NCBI GenBank assembly: GCA_017473345.1
Contig: JAFULL010000056.1
Location: forward strand, 1-52,683
Direction of reading: 5' to 3'
Source of the DNA: Clostridia bacterium
Lineage (GTDB): Bacteria; Bacillota; Clostridia; Christensenellales; Aristaeellaceae
Length of the DNA: 52,683 nt
The notes under the pieces were generated by a model. The model saw only the letters and a program-made list of their open reading frames with translations, was not told the origin of the DNA and ran no database searches. This document shows, piece after piece, positions 1 through 8,300 of this stretch; the first letter of the stretch is position 1, and each line of letters starts with the position of its first letter. Position numbers and translations under genes: made by a program.

Positions 1-32
1 GGCTTGGTGCGTTCAAACTTTGCCTTAGCCAT
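1..32 (-). CDS. tuf: Elongation factor Tu, N-terminal fragment
   Basis: Only the first ten complete codons are in the window. Read on the minus strand they give MAKAKFERTK followed by the start of a Pro codon, which is the typical EF-Tu N-terminus. An AGGAGG ribosome binding site lies about 9 bases before the ATG. EF-Tu is the GTPase that brings aminoacyl-tRNA to the ribosome; the rest of the gene lies to the left of the window. It sits 63 bases downstream of a tRNA-Gly gene on the same strand and is probably co-transcribed with it. The identification rests on a short peptide, but that peptide is very characteristic. Confidence 0.85.
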   Translation of the reverse strand, partial: MAKAKFERTK

Positions 33-95
33 TGGAATCGACCTCCTGAGATGTATTGGATTTTTTTGATCCGGCAGGTTTTGGATTCATGCGGT

Positions 96-169
96 TGGAG
101 CGGGTGATGGGAATCGAACCCACGTGGCCAGCTTGGGAAGCTGGAGCTCTGCCATTGAGCTACACCCGC
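96..169 (-). tRNA. tRNA-Gly (anticodon CCC)
   Basis: The minus strand folds as a complete cloverleaf. The acceptor stem is GCGGGTG/CACCCGC, the D arm contains AGCTCAATGGCAGAGCT, the anticodon stem is CCAGC/GCTGG with loop TTCCCAA (anticodon CCC), and the T arm contains GGTTCGATTCC. The discriminator base is T and the CCA end is encoded. It reads GGG glycine codons. A sigma-A promoter lies about 30 bases upstream and tuf follows 63 bases downstream, so a tRNA-tuf transcript is likely. Confidence 0.95.
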
Positions 170-206
170 ATGCCCGCATGGCTAGACCTGATACCAGACA
201 TGAAAT

Positions 207-235
207 ATTCTACCTTTTTTCCCTCTGCTTGTCAA
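207..235 (-). promoter_or_regulatory. Sigma-A promoter of tRNA-Gly/tuf
   Basis: On the minus strand a perfect TTGACA (230-235) is followed by a 17-base spacer and TAGAAT (207-212). The expected transcription start is near 200, about 30 bases before the mature 5' end of the tRNA. It is the only good promoter seen between this point and the tuf start. Confidence 0.8.
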
Positions 236-341
236 CCGCATTTTTTCCGTGCAAAAAACAGCGCTGCACGCCCTGGAGGTTTTGTTTTTTCAGCATTTTG
301 CCATCTGAAAAAAGCTTCATCATTTTCTAATCAAGCATGCA

Positions 342-373
342 TTGTCAGGCGAGGTATATCTGTGTATAATACA
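342..373 (+). promoter_or_regulatory. Promoter and possible operator of the PadR gene
   Basis: TTGTCA (342-347), a 17-base spacer and TATAAT (365-370) form a strong sigma-A promoter. The -10 box is embedded in a small inverted repeat TGTAT-A-ATACA (363-373), a plausible binding site for the PadR protein encoded just downstream; that role is inferred. The predicted transcription start (about 377) coincides with the beginning of the ribosome binding site, so the leader is very short. Confidence 0.75.
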
Positions 374-389
374 TTCAGGAGGTGATCCG

Positions 390-725
390 ATGGCGATCGC
401 TGCAGATCTTTTACGCGGCTATACCGACACCATCATCCTGAGCCAGCTCAGCCACGGCGACAGCTACGGCTATCGCATTTCCAAAAACGTTGCCGAACTG
501 ACCGGCGGCAGTCTGGAAATGAAGGAAGCTACGCTGTATACCGCATTCCGGCGGCTGGAACAGAGCGGCTGCATCCGCTCCTATTGGGGCGACGCACAAA
601 CCGGCGCACGCCGGCGTTATTACACCATTACAGAGGAAGGCCTGCGCCGCCTTGAGGCGGACTGCGCCGTCTGGGAAGAAACCCAGCAAATGCTGGATCT
701 GCTTTTGAAGGAGGATTCACAATGA
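390..725 (+). CDS. PadR family transcriptional regulator
   Basis: The product is 111 residues, typical of the short PadR class. The N-terminal winged helix is recognisable (GYTDTIILSQLSHGDSYGY, then KEATLYTAFRRLEQ and GARRRYYTITEEG), followed by a short C-terminal helix for dimerisation. The start at 390 is chosen because a near-perfect AGGAGGTGAT sits at 377-386; an upstream in-frame ATG at 342 lies inside the promoter. The stop overlaps the start of the next gene (ATGA), so the two are translationally coupled. PadR proteins usually repress their own operon, which commonly encodes envelope-stress membrane proteins; the ligand here is unknown. Confidence 0.88.
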   Translation: MAIAADLLRGYTDTIILSQLSHGDSYGYRISKNVAELTGGSLEMKEATLYTAFRRLEQSGCIRSYWGDAQTGARRRYYTITEEGLRRLEADCAVWEETQQMLDLLLKEDSQ

Positions 726-1921
726 ACGAAACCATCAGCAAAATCGTCGATCTGCTGTTTGAAGAGATCGAACCGACCGAAGAGGTCGTCACCCTGCACG
801 ATGAAGTGATGAACAACTGTCAGGAGCGCTTCAGCGATCTGGTGGAAAGCGGCCTGTCTGCAGACGACGCCACGCAGGCTGTGGTGGAAAGCCTGAAGGG
901 CATGGAGGAAATGCTGGCGGAATATCCTCGCAAAGTGACGCAGCGGGATACCGAAACGGAAGAAACTGTGCAGACATCCTTTACATTCGATCCTGCTCTC
1001 TCCCCCATTCACACCATTCATGCGCTGCATCTGGGCAGCTGCGATCTGTGTATCCGCCCCTCGCAGGACGCGCTGATCCACGTCATCTGCGCCAGCGATG
1101 AGCAGCCTGTGCGCGCCCGGCTGCAGGGCGATGTGCTGCTTATCGAGCCGGAACCTGTCAAACGTGAATTCAAGCGTGAATTCCACTTTGACATTGACGG
1201 TCGCGAGGCGCAGGGGAAAGCCGAGTTCAGCTTTGATCTGTCTGATTTGTCCGGTTTTCTGGGAAAGTTGGCACGCAAATTGGCTGTATCCTTTGGCGGA
1301 GACGGGATCGAGCTCCTCGTGCCCGAAGGACCGCTGCCCGAAGTGCGCATCGATTCCACATCGGGCGACATTCATGCCGAGCAGGTGCGGCTGCAAAGCC
1401 TGCACATCGGCACGGCGTCAGGCGACGCTTCTCTCAACAGTCTGACCATTGCGGACGTACTGCAACTCACCACTGCATCCGGTGACGTGCGGCTGACGCA
1501 GGTCACTGCCAACAGTCTTTTCGCCAGCACCACGTCCGGCGACATTGCAGCTGATGAAATGACCGTGCGCACGACCACGCGCATCAACACCACCAGCGGC
1601 GATGTAAACTGGTACGGCAGCAGCGAAAGTCTGGAGATCAGCACCATCAGCGGTGATCTGAACAACATCGAGGGTTCCATCGCCCGATTGAATTTCAAAA
1701 CCGTCAGTGGAGATGCACGTATCGTAACGGACGCATGCCTGCAAAGTCTTGCAGGCCGCAGCACCAGCGGAGACCTGCGCGTGCGCCTTCATACTGCGCA
1801 GCCGGTACAGATCAGCTGCCGAAGCGTGTGCGGCGACATCAGCCAGCATGCGCCGTCTGACCCGGCAGGCAGCGTGCTGGTGGAGCTGACCACCACCTCC
1901 GGCGATATTTCCGTGCGCTGA
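722..1921 (+). CDS. DUF4097-type beta-helical repeat protein
   Basis: The product is 399 residues. Residues 1-75 are helical and resemble the N-terminal part of PadR-operon proteins (DUF1700-like). From about residue 200 to the end there are roughly ten copies of a short repeat ending in (T/S)xSGD, the signature of the DUF4097 putative-adhesin fold, thought to be a right-handed beta-helix. No signal peptide or clear transmembrane segment is visible, so the protein may be cytoplasmic. It overlaps the PadR gene by four bases. PadR-DUF1700-DUF4097 operons are common in Bacillota and are linked to envelope stress, but the molecular function is not established. Confidence 0.75.
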   Translation: MNETISKIVDLLFEEIEPTEEVVTLHDEVMNNCQERFSDLVESGLSADDATQAVVESLKGMEEMLAEYPRKVTQRDTETEETVQTSFTFDPALSPIHTIHALHLGSCDLCIRPSQDALIHVICASDEQPVRARLQGDVLLIEPEPVKREFKREFHFDIDGREAQGKAEFSFDLSDLSGFLGKLARKLAVSFGGDGIELLVPEGPLPEVRIDSTSGDIHAEQVRLQSLHIGTASGDASLNSLTIADVLQLTTASGDVRLTQVTANSLFASTTSGDIAADEMTVRTTTRINTTSGDVNWYGSSESLEISTISGDLNNIEGSIARLNFKTVSGDARIVTDACLQSLAGRSTSGDLRVRLHTAQPVQISCRSVCGDISQHAPSDPAGSVLVELTTTSGDISVR

Positions 1922-1927
1922 GCATGC

Positions 1928-1956
1928 AAAAGCCTCCCTGAAAAAGGGAGGCTTTT
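1928..1956. terminator. Bidirectional terminator between converging genes
   Basis: A 12-base stem AAAAGCCTCCCT/AGGGAGGCTTTT with a 5-base loop. It has A-rich and T-rich flanks, so it can serve both the PadR operon (plus) and the flavodiiron gene (minus). Confidence 0.85.
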
Positions 1957-1959
1957 GGT

Positions 1960-3156
1960 TTACGCTTCAGCCAGCGCTTTGGCCAGTTCGCCAAGCGCAG
2001 CAGTGCTGTCGGCATTGAGCGCCGAGCGCACGGTCACAGCGCCGTCCAGTACGTTTACATCCTTCAGGCCGGAGAGCATCTCGCGCATCTGCTTGCCCGC
2101 CGTTGCAGCCCAGGAGCCGTTCTCCACGATCGCCACAGTGCGGTTTTTGAGCGCATGGGCCTTGATGTCAGCCAGCAGCGTTTCCATGGCCGGGAAAATA
2201 CCGGCGTTGTAGGTAGAACTGAGCAGTGCCCACTTGCCAAAGCGGAAGGCGTCGCTGAGGATGTAGGAGGGATGCGTGACAGATACGTCGTACATGGCGA
2301 TCTTCTTCACGCCCATCTCACGCAGCATCATTGCCAGCACCTCGGCGGCGTTCTGGGTATGGCCGTACACCGTGCCGTAGGCGATGAGCACGCCGTCTTC
2401 CTCGGGGGTGTAGGTGCCCCACTTGACGTACTTGTCCACAAACCAGCCGATGTTCTCGCGCCAGACGGGACCGTGCAGCGGGCAGATCATGGCGATGTCC
2501 AGCCCGGAAGCCTTCTTCAGCAGAGCCTGCACAGACGCGCCGTACTTGCCCACGATGTTGGTATAGTAGCGACGGGCGTCATCCAGCCAGTCGCGCTCAA
2601 AATCCACCTCGTCAGCAAACAGGAATCCGCTCACCGCGCCAAAGGTGCCAAAAGCATCGGCGGAGAACAGCACCTTGTCCGTCTCGTCGTAGGTGACCAT
2701 CACTTCCGGCCAGTGCACCATGGGCGCCATATAAAAGCGGAAGGTATGGCAGCCTGTCTTGAGAGCTTCGCCCTCTTTGACGATGTGCAGGCGGCTCATA
2801 AGCTCCTCGCCGAAGAACTGGCGGATCATCACGGCGATCTTGTCGTTGACCACAACCTTTGCCTCGGGCCAGTAGCGGCAAACGTCTCGCAGCGTGGCGG
2901 CATGGTCTGGCTCCATATGATCAACGATGATCCAGTCCAGCTTCCGGCCGCCAAGCGCATATTCGATATTCTCCATAAACTGGTCGCTGATGGCGCGGTC
3001 GGCGGTATCCACCAGAACGGTCTGCTCATCAAGCACAACATAGGCATTGTAGCTGATGCCGCGGGGAATGGGATATACATTTTCAAACAGGCTCAGACGG
3101 CGATCATTGCCGCCTACCCAGATCAGATTCTCATTGATTTTGGCAGTGCAGTGCAT
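1960..3156 (-). CDS. Flavodiiron protein (FprA-type flavoprotein)
   Basis: The 398-residue product has the standard two-domain layout. The N-terminal metallo-beta-lactamase-like domain carries the diiron ligand motif H80-x-E82-x-D84-H85 (in VDHMEPDHA), then MVHWPEV, SADAFG and CPLHGPVWR, which supply the remaining ligands. The C-terminal flavodoxin domain starts near residue 257 with GTVYGHTQNAAE and contains SSTYNAG. Such proteins reduce O2 to water or NO to N2O in the cytoplasm, taking electrons from rubredoxin or a similar carrier. AAGGAGG precedes the ATG at good spacing. There is no fused rubredoxin domain. Which of O2 or NO is the real substrate cannot be read from sequence. Confidence 0.93.
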   Translation of the reverse strand: MHCTAKINENLIWVGGNDRRLSLFENVYPIPRGISYNAYVVLDEQTVLVDTADRAISDQFMENIEYALGGRKLDWIIVDHMEPDHAATLRDVCRYWPEAKVVVNDKIAVMIRQFFGEELMSRLHIVKEGEALKTGCHTFRFYMAPMVHWPEVMVTYDETDKVLFSADAFGTFGAVSGFLFADEVDFERDWLDDARRYYTNIVGKYGASVQALLKKASGLDIAMICPLHGPVWRENIGWFVDKYVKWGTYTPEEDGVLIAYGTVYGHTQNAAEVLAMMLREMGVKKIAMYDVSVTHPSYILSDAFRFGKWALLSSTYNAGIFPAMETLLADIKAHALKNRTVAIVENGSWAATAGKQMREMLSGLKDVNVLDGAVTVRSALNADSTAALGELAKALAEA

Positions 3157-3235
3157 ACGAATTTCCTCCTTCGCGTTTAGGACCTTTACTATCTTATCAC
3201 AATTCTTTCAAAACGAAACACAAAAAGTACTCTAC

Positions 3236-3264
3236 TTTACAAAATAGGCCTTTCGCGGTATCAT
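3236..3264 (+). promoter_or_regulatory. Promoter of the phosphohexomutase-to-actin-like operon
   Basis: TTTACA (3236-3241), a 17-base spacer and TATCAT (3259-3264). The predicted start is near 3271, about 30 bases before the first gene of the six-gene run. No other convincing promoter was noticed in the short gaps between those genes. Confidence 0.6.
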
Positions 3265-3303
3265 TACATTATACTGACCTTTTCTATATGGAGGTACATG
3301 GAT

Positions 3304-4983
3304 ATGGAAGCGATGAAGCGCGCACAGCAGTGGTCTGCCGACGTTTATTTTGATGAATCCACCCGCGGAGCAGCACAGAAAATGCTGCAGGATGAAGGTG
3401 CTGTTCTGGCTGCATTTGGCAGCGAACTCAGCTTTGGCACCGGCGGTCTGCGCGGCATCGTGGGCACAGGCACGGCGCGCATGAACCGCTATACCGTCGC
3501 CCGCGCCACGCTTGGCCTGGCGAAGGCGCTCAAGCAGCGCGGTGCAAAAGCTGGCGTGGTCATCGCTCACGACAGCCGTCACGGCTCCGACGAATTCACC
3601 GCCGTGGCTGCCGGCGTGCTGGCCGGGCAGGGCATTCATGTGCATGTCTTCCCCATTCTGGCTCCCACGCCCATGCTCAGCTACGCCGTGCGCGCGCTGA
3701 AGCTGGACGCAGGCGTCATGATCACTGCCAGCCACAACCCGGCCGAGTACAACGGCTACAAGGTCTACGGTTCTGACGGCTGCCAGATCACCGACCTTGC
3801 CGCCAAAGAGATCACCGAATGCATTACCGCCGTCGGTTATACCGACGCCGCTATCCCGAGTGAATCCGAAGCACGCGCCGCCGGTTTCTGGCATGACGTC
3901 GACGACAGCCTGCGCCGCTCCTTTGCGCAGGCCTGCCTGTTCTGCCGTCCTGATCCCACAGTGTGCACTGCGGTGAACGTTGTTTATACCCCTCTGCACG
4001 GCACCGGCCTGCTGCCTGTGCGTGAGGTGCTGGGGCTGATGCAGGGCGTTACCGTCACGGAAGTAGAAGCGCAGTGCGCTCCCGACGGCGACTTCCCCAC
4101 CTGTCCCAAGCCCAATCCCGAAATCGACGAAACGCTTGCCATGGGCATTGCCCTTTGCCGCGAGACCGGCGCAGACCTTTTGCTGGCCACCGACCCCGAC
4201 TGTGACCGCGTGGGCGTTGCCGTGCGCAAGCCCGACGGCGAATATGCCCGTCTCAGCGGCAACGAAGTGGGCCTTCTGCTGCTGGACTACATTCTGTCCA
4301 CCCGCCGTTCTCAGGGCACTCTGCCCCAGAATGCCGTAGCCGTCAAAACCATCGTTACTTCTGACCTGTCCTTCTCCATTGCGCAGAGCTATGGTGTGAA
4401 GATCCGCGAAGTGCTCACGGGCTTCAAGTACATTGGCGAAGTGATCGGCGCGCTGGAGGCCGAAGGCCGCGAAAGCGACTATGTATTCGGTTTTGAGGAA
4501 AGCTGCGGCTATCTGGCCGGTACGCATGTGCGCGACAAGGACGGCGTGATGGCCTGCATGCTGGTTTGTGAGATGGCACAGGCGCTCAAGGCCCGCGGCA
4601 TGAGCGTGTGGGAAAAGCTGTGCGCGCTGTATCAGCAGCACGGTTATCTGGGCACTCGTCTTCTGAATTTTGATATTGCCGGCGCTCTGCCCATGGTGGA
4701 GATGGCCGCCACCATGAAGCGCATGCGCACGCAGCCCCTCACCACGCTTTGCGGCCGCGAAGTGACGCAGGTGAAGGACTATCTCACCGGCGTGGACGGC
4801 CTGCCCGTCAGCGATGTGCTGGTTTACGAAGCTGCAGGCCTCAAGGCCATCGTGCGTCCCTCCGGCACCGAGCCCAAGGTAAAGGTGTATCTGTTTGCCA
4901 CCACATCCGACAGCGCCGCCTCTGACGCGCTGCTGAGCGAGATGCAGGCCGCGATTACCGCCGCCATCCGTCCGCAGAAATGA
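3304..4983 (+). CDS. Phosphoglucomutase/phosphomannomutase
   Basis: An alpha-D-phosphohexomutase of about 560 residues, close to the size of the PgcA-type bacterial enzymes. It interconverts hexose 1- and 6-phosphates to feed nucleotide-sugar synthesis. Motifs in order: phosphoserine loop TASHNP (141-146, S143 catalytic), metal loop DPDCDR (297-302), sugar-binding GFEES (396-400), and the phosphate-binding loop RPSGTEP (518-524). The start at 3304 is preferred because GGAGGT at 3290-3295 lies 8 bases away; the in-frame ATG at 3298 would leave only 2 bases. The glycosyltransferase gene follows after 20 bases, which fits a role in glycan or glycolipid synthesis. Confidence 0.93.
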   Translation: MEAMKRAQQWSADVYFDESTRGAAQKMLQDEGAVLAAFGSELSFGTGGLRGIVGTGTARMNRYTVARATLGLAKALKQRGAKAGVVIAHDSRHGSDEFTAVAAGVLAGQGIHVHVFPILAPTPMLSYAVRALKLDAGVMITASHNPAEYNGYKVYGSDGCQITDLAAKEITECITAVGYTDAAIPSESEARAAGFWHDVDDSLRRSFAQACLFCRPDPTVCTAVNVVYTPLHGTGLLPVREVLGLMQGVTVTEVEAQCAPDGDFPTCPKPNPEIDETLAMGIALCRETGADLLLATDPDCDRVGVAVRKPDGEYARLSGNEVGLLLLDYILSTRRSQGTLPQNAVAVKTIVTSDLSFSIAQSYGVKIREVLTGFKYIGEVIGALEAEGRESDYVFGFEESCGYLAGTHVRDKDGVMACMLVCEMAQALKARGMSVWEKLCALYQQHGYLGTRLLNFDIAGALPMVEMAATMKRMRTQPLTTLCGREVTQVKDYLTGVDGLPVSDVLVYEAAGLKAIVRPSGTEPKVKVYLFATTSDSAASDALLSEMQAAITAAIRPQK

Positions 4984-5003
4984 TTATTTAAAGGAGGCGC
5001 GCC

Positions 5004-6338
5004 ATGCGCATCGCCCACATCAACGTCGTCTCCTCTCTGAGCACCGGCCGTATTGCCGTCGCGCTGTGCCGCATGGTGCAGTCCTCCGGTCACCGGGCGC
5101 TTCTGTGCCATGCGCGCGATCATGCGCCGACGGACGTGCCGTCTCTTGTGGTCGGTTCCAAGCTGGATACGTGGCTGCATGCAGGGCTTTCACGCATCAC
5201 CGACCGCGCCGGTTTCTACAGCCGCCGCGCCACCAGAAAGCTGATCCGTCAGCTGGAAAGCTACAAGCCAGACCTTGTGCATCTGCATAACCTGCATGGG
5301 TACTATCTGCATTTGCCCACACTGTTTGCCTACCTCAAAAAGCACGACATGCCCGTCGTGTGGACGCTGCACGACTGCTGGGCCTACACCGGCCACTGCG
5401 CCTATTACACCACCGCCAAGGATGCTCCCTCGCTTTCGCCTCAAAAGCGCAGACGCGCCGAAACGCACACCGTGGGCTGCGAACGCTGGCTGGGCGGCTG
5501 CGGCGAATGCGTGCTGAAGCGCAGCTATCCCGCAAGCCTTGTGATGGACCAGAGTGCGCGCAACTGGCTGGAAAAGCGCAGCCTGTTTAACGGCCTCAGC
5601 CATATGGTGCTCACCACGCCCAGCCAGTGGCTGCGCGACGAGGTCAAGCGCTCCTTTCTGAAGGATTATCCCGTGTATGTGCTGCCCAACGGCCTTGACC
5701 TGAACGCCTTCCAGCCCTGCGCCAGCGACGATTTCATGCATGAGATCGTGCGCAGCTACGGTCTGGAGCGCACAGAGGGCCGGCGGCTGGTGTTGTCTGT
5801 CGCCGCCGTGTGGGATGACCGCAAGGGGCTGGAGGACCTCATCGCCCTGGCTGAAGAACTGGGCGATGAATACTGTGTAGCCGCCGTTGGTGTGGATCAG
5901 TACCAGATGGAAATGCTGGAAAAAACCAAAGTGATGGGCGTTCGCCGTACCGGCAACCTCAATGATCTGTGTGCACTGTATACCGCAGCCGACGTTTATG
6001 TAAGCGTCAGCCACGAGGAAACCATGGGCATGACCCTGCTGGAGGCGCTGGCGTGCGGCACGCAGGTCATTTGCTACAACGCAACCGCCATGCCGGAGAT
6101 CGTGACCGACGAATGCGGCGCCGTAGTGCCGCTTGGCGACATTCCTGCCATGGCAGATGCTGTGCGCAGCCTGTGCGACCAGCCCAGGGCCTCCTCCGCC
6201 TGTCGTGCGCGCGCGGCAGAATATGACTCTGACAAACGCTTTGCAGGCTATATGCGCCTGTATGAAAACATGTACCGCCACAGCCCCGCCTATCGCGAAG
6301 CGCTGGCCGAAGCGGAAAAGAAAACCCGGGACGAATGA
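5004..6338 (+). CDS. Glycosyltransferase, GT4-like (GT-B fold)
   Basis: The 444-residue product starts with MRIAHINVVSSLSTGRIAVAL, an N-terminal Rossmann half typical of family 4 transferases, and continues with HLHNLHGYYLHLP and WTLHDCWAYTGHC. The C-terminal half has the donor-binding region (VSVSHEETMGMTLLEALACG, then PEIV), with the E-x7-E pattern expected of retaining GT4 enzymes. It resembles colanic-acid-type transferases (WcaC-like), but donor and acceptor are unknown. AAAGGAGG precedes the ATG. It is in the same run as the mutase upstream (20-base gap) and the lipoprotein downstream (21-base gap), so it may glycosylate a product of this operon or make an associated glycan. Confidence 0.88.
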   Translation: MRIAHINVVSSLSTGRIAVALCRMVQSSGHRALLCHARDHAPTDVPSLVVGSKLDTWLHAGLSRITDRAGFYSRRATRKLIRQLESYKPDLVHLHNLHGYYLHLPTLFAYLKKHDMPVVWTLHDCWAYTGHCAYYTTAKDAPSLSPQKRRRAETHTVGCERWLGGCGECVLKRSYPASLVMDQSARNWLEKRSLFNGLSHMVLTTPSQWLRDEVKRSFLKDYPVYVLPNGLDLNAFQPCASDDFMHEIVRSYGLERTEGRRLVLSVAAVWDDRKGLEDLIALAEELGDEYCVAAVGVDQYQMEMLEKTKVMGVRRTGNLNDLCALYTAADVYVSVSHEETMGMTLLEALACGTQVICYNATAMPEIVTDECGAVVPLGDIPAMADAVRSLCDQPRASSACRARAAEYDSDKRFAGYMRLYENMYRHSPAYREALAEAEKKTRDE

Positions 6339-6359
6339 TTGAACAAAGGAGGAACAGCC

Positions 6360-8288
6360 ATGCGAAAAGCCCTGTTGACCGTGCTTCTGGCCGTGCTTGC
6401 GCTTTGCCTGTGCGGCTGTTCCGCCATGCCATCCGAACCGGTCAGGCCGGATGTGCGCATGCTTGATCGTCCCGTTTATGCGGACGAACAGGCAACTGCC
6501 GCCGAATCATTTGCCACTCAGTCCGCGCTCAGGCTGGATCTTTGGCTGGATGCTTCCCACACCATGGGCGGCATCAATCTCAACGAGGAAAGCATGTACC
6601 CCCACCACAGCCGCAAATACCGCGAGGGCGGTTTTCATTACCGCTACGAAGATACGACCGGCCTGTATGAAAACGTGCTGCGCACCATGCTGGCAGCTGC
6701 TGAAGGCTCACGTGTGCGTCTGCTGCGCTGCGGCGACGAACGGCTGACGGATGCATTCCTTGCAGAAGCTTTTGGCCAAAATGCCGACCTTCGCTCACTG
6801 CGCCGCGACATGCTGACTTACGCCATCGACCCCATGCCCACCGTGTTTGCCGGCCTTTCCGCTGAAAAGATGGACGGCAGTTTCTATTCACTGGGCAGCC
6901 CGCAGCTCAATCAGCTGCCGCAGCTGGACGCTGCCATGCTGGAAAATCCCGCTTATGCGCAGCAAATGACGGACGTGCTCAACCAGCAGATCCGTCGGAT
7001 TCAAAGCGGCGATATGTCGCTCACCGCCATCGGGCAGGATACCGATTACCCGCTGCTGTACGCGCTTGACAACCTTGATCCGTCTCGTCTGAGCGTCATC
7101 ACCTGCGACCCGGCCGCCATCCGCAAAACGACTGCCGTCGCAGCAGACGGCACGCCGCACGATCTGATCGCAGATCTTCTGGAAGAACGCGGCGTGTTTG
7201 ACGCAGGCCTCAGCGTGGGTATGTATGCCTTCACTCTGGACTATATCGGCCAGCTTTCTTCTTTTTCGAATGCTGATTTCAGCGAGCCGCTCGTCTGGGG
7301 ACATCTGAAATACAACACCAAAAAAGGCCGTGCTGAAGGTGTGCTGCCCATGCCGCGCACCCTGCTTGCGCTGGTGATCGGTCAGCCGCAGCAGGTAGCC
7401 GACTATACGGCAGCGCTCAATGAAACGTTTGAAACATCCGCCGTGTTCAAGGCTCTTCGCGGGCCCGAAAAGGGCGAGCTGACCTATGCGCTCGAAGGCC
7501 AGACCATCACCCAGCAGCCCTTCACTTTTGATTATGTCTATACGCAGATCGACCGTCCCACGCTGGCTGTGCATACGCAGCACACGCAAAGCGTGACCCT
7601 TTCAGCTGAAACGGTCGATGCAGATACCCGGCTGGTTACGCTGTCCGCCGGTGAAGGCCGCACATTCACAGTGACCCTTCCTCTGGAGGATGCGCGCGCC
7701 GAACTGACGGATGTGGAACTGAAAGCGCTCGACGCACTCACACTCCGCCATACCCTGCCCAACCTGCCGGATGCCGTCGTTCCCGAAAAGGCTCAGGTGA
7801 TCCCTCTGCGTGATACGCTGTATGTATATGAACAGGGCGTGCCTGAAGCAACGCCCTTCACGATCGCTTCGGTTGATCGCACGGAAGACACACTTGTTTT
7901 CACTATTCAAGCGCAGGAATCCCTGGAACCCGGTTACTACCATCTCAGTCTCAGCGCTGATTATGCCGAACACATCAACTGGCAGACCGCGCCGTGGGTG
8001 GAGGAGCTCAGCTGTTCCTTCACCAATGAGCAGATCGCCGAGTGGGAGGCTTTTTCCCGTCTGATGACCCAATTCGAGCGCAGGCGTGAGAATGTTTCCC
8101 GTCCTTTCCAGCATGCATGGGGGCCTGCGACTGACGCGCTGTATCATGGAACGCCTTATCCGGACTTCCCGCCGGTGAGCAAGTTTCCTCAGCTGGCCAG
8201 TCTCGTTTCCCAGATTCAGACCGCTGCCAACGTGCAGCAGACTCCCTGTGTGCGCTACACATTCGACGTATTTGCCCTCAACCCTTAA
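6360..8288 (+). CDS. Secreted lipoprotein with vWA-like domain
   Basis: The 642-residue product has a lipoprotein signal peptide with lipobox L17-C18-G19-C20, so the mature protein should be anchored on the outer face of the membrane. After the signal, the strand LRLDLWLDASHT (57-68) carries a D-x-S-x-T triplet like the metal-binding (MIDAS) motif of von Willebrand factor A domains. Later strands (VRLLRCGDE; LSVITCD) would fit that fold. The C-terminal third reads as beta-rich Ig-like modules. I do not recognise the family. The start at 6360 is set by GGAGGAAC just upstream. The next gene begins 12 bases after the stop, so it belongs to the same operon as the tubulin-like and actin-like genes. 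Confidence 0.7.
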   Translation: MRKALLTVLLAVLALCLCGCSAMPSEPVRPDVRMLDRPVYADEQATAAESFATQSALRLDLWLDASHTMGGINLNEESMYPHHSRKYREGGFHYRYEDTTGLYENVLRTMLAAAEGSRVRLLRCGDERLTDAFLAEAFGQNADLRSLRRDMLTYAIDPMPTVFAGLSAEKMDGSFYSLGSPQLNQLPQLDAAMLENPAYAQQMTDVLNQQIRRIQSGDMSLTAIGQDTDYPLLYALDNLDPSRLSVITCDPAAIRKTTAVAADGTPHDLIADLLEERGVFDAGLSVGMYAFTLDYIGQLSSFSNADFSEPLVWGHLKYNTKKGRAEGVLPMPRTLLALVIGQPQQVADYTAALNETFETSAVFKALRGPEKGELTYALEGQTITQQPFTFDYVYTQIDRPTLAVHTQHTQSVTLSAETVDADTRLVTLSAGEGRTFTVTLPLEDARAELTDVELKALDALTLRHTLPNLPDAVVPEKAQVIPLRDTLYVYEQGVPEATPFTIASVDRTEDTLVFTIQAQESLEPGYYHLSLSADYAEHINWQTAPWVEELSCSFTNEQIAEWEAFSRLMTQFERRRENVSRPFQHAWGPATDALYHGTPYPDFPPVSKFPQLASLVSQIQTAANVQQTPCVRYTFDVFALNP

Positions 8289-8300
8289 GGAGGCTTTGCC

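Noticed and set aside
3232..4641. A 469-codon minus-strand open frame
   Set aside because: It is antisense to the phosphohexomutase, whose catalytic motifs are all present on the plus strand.
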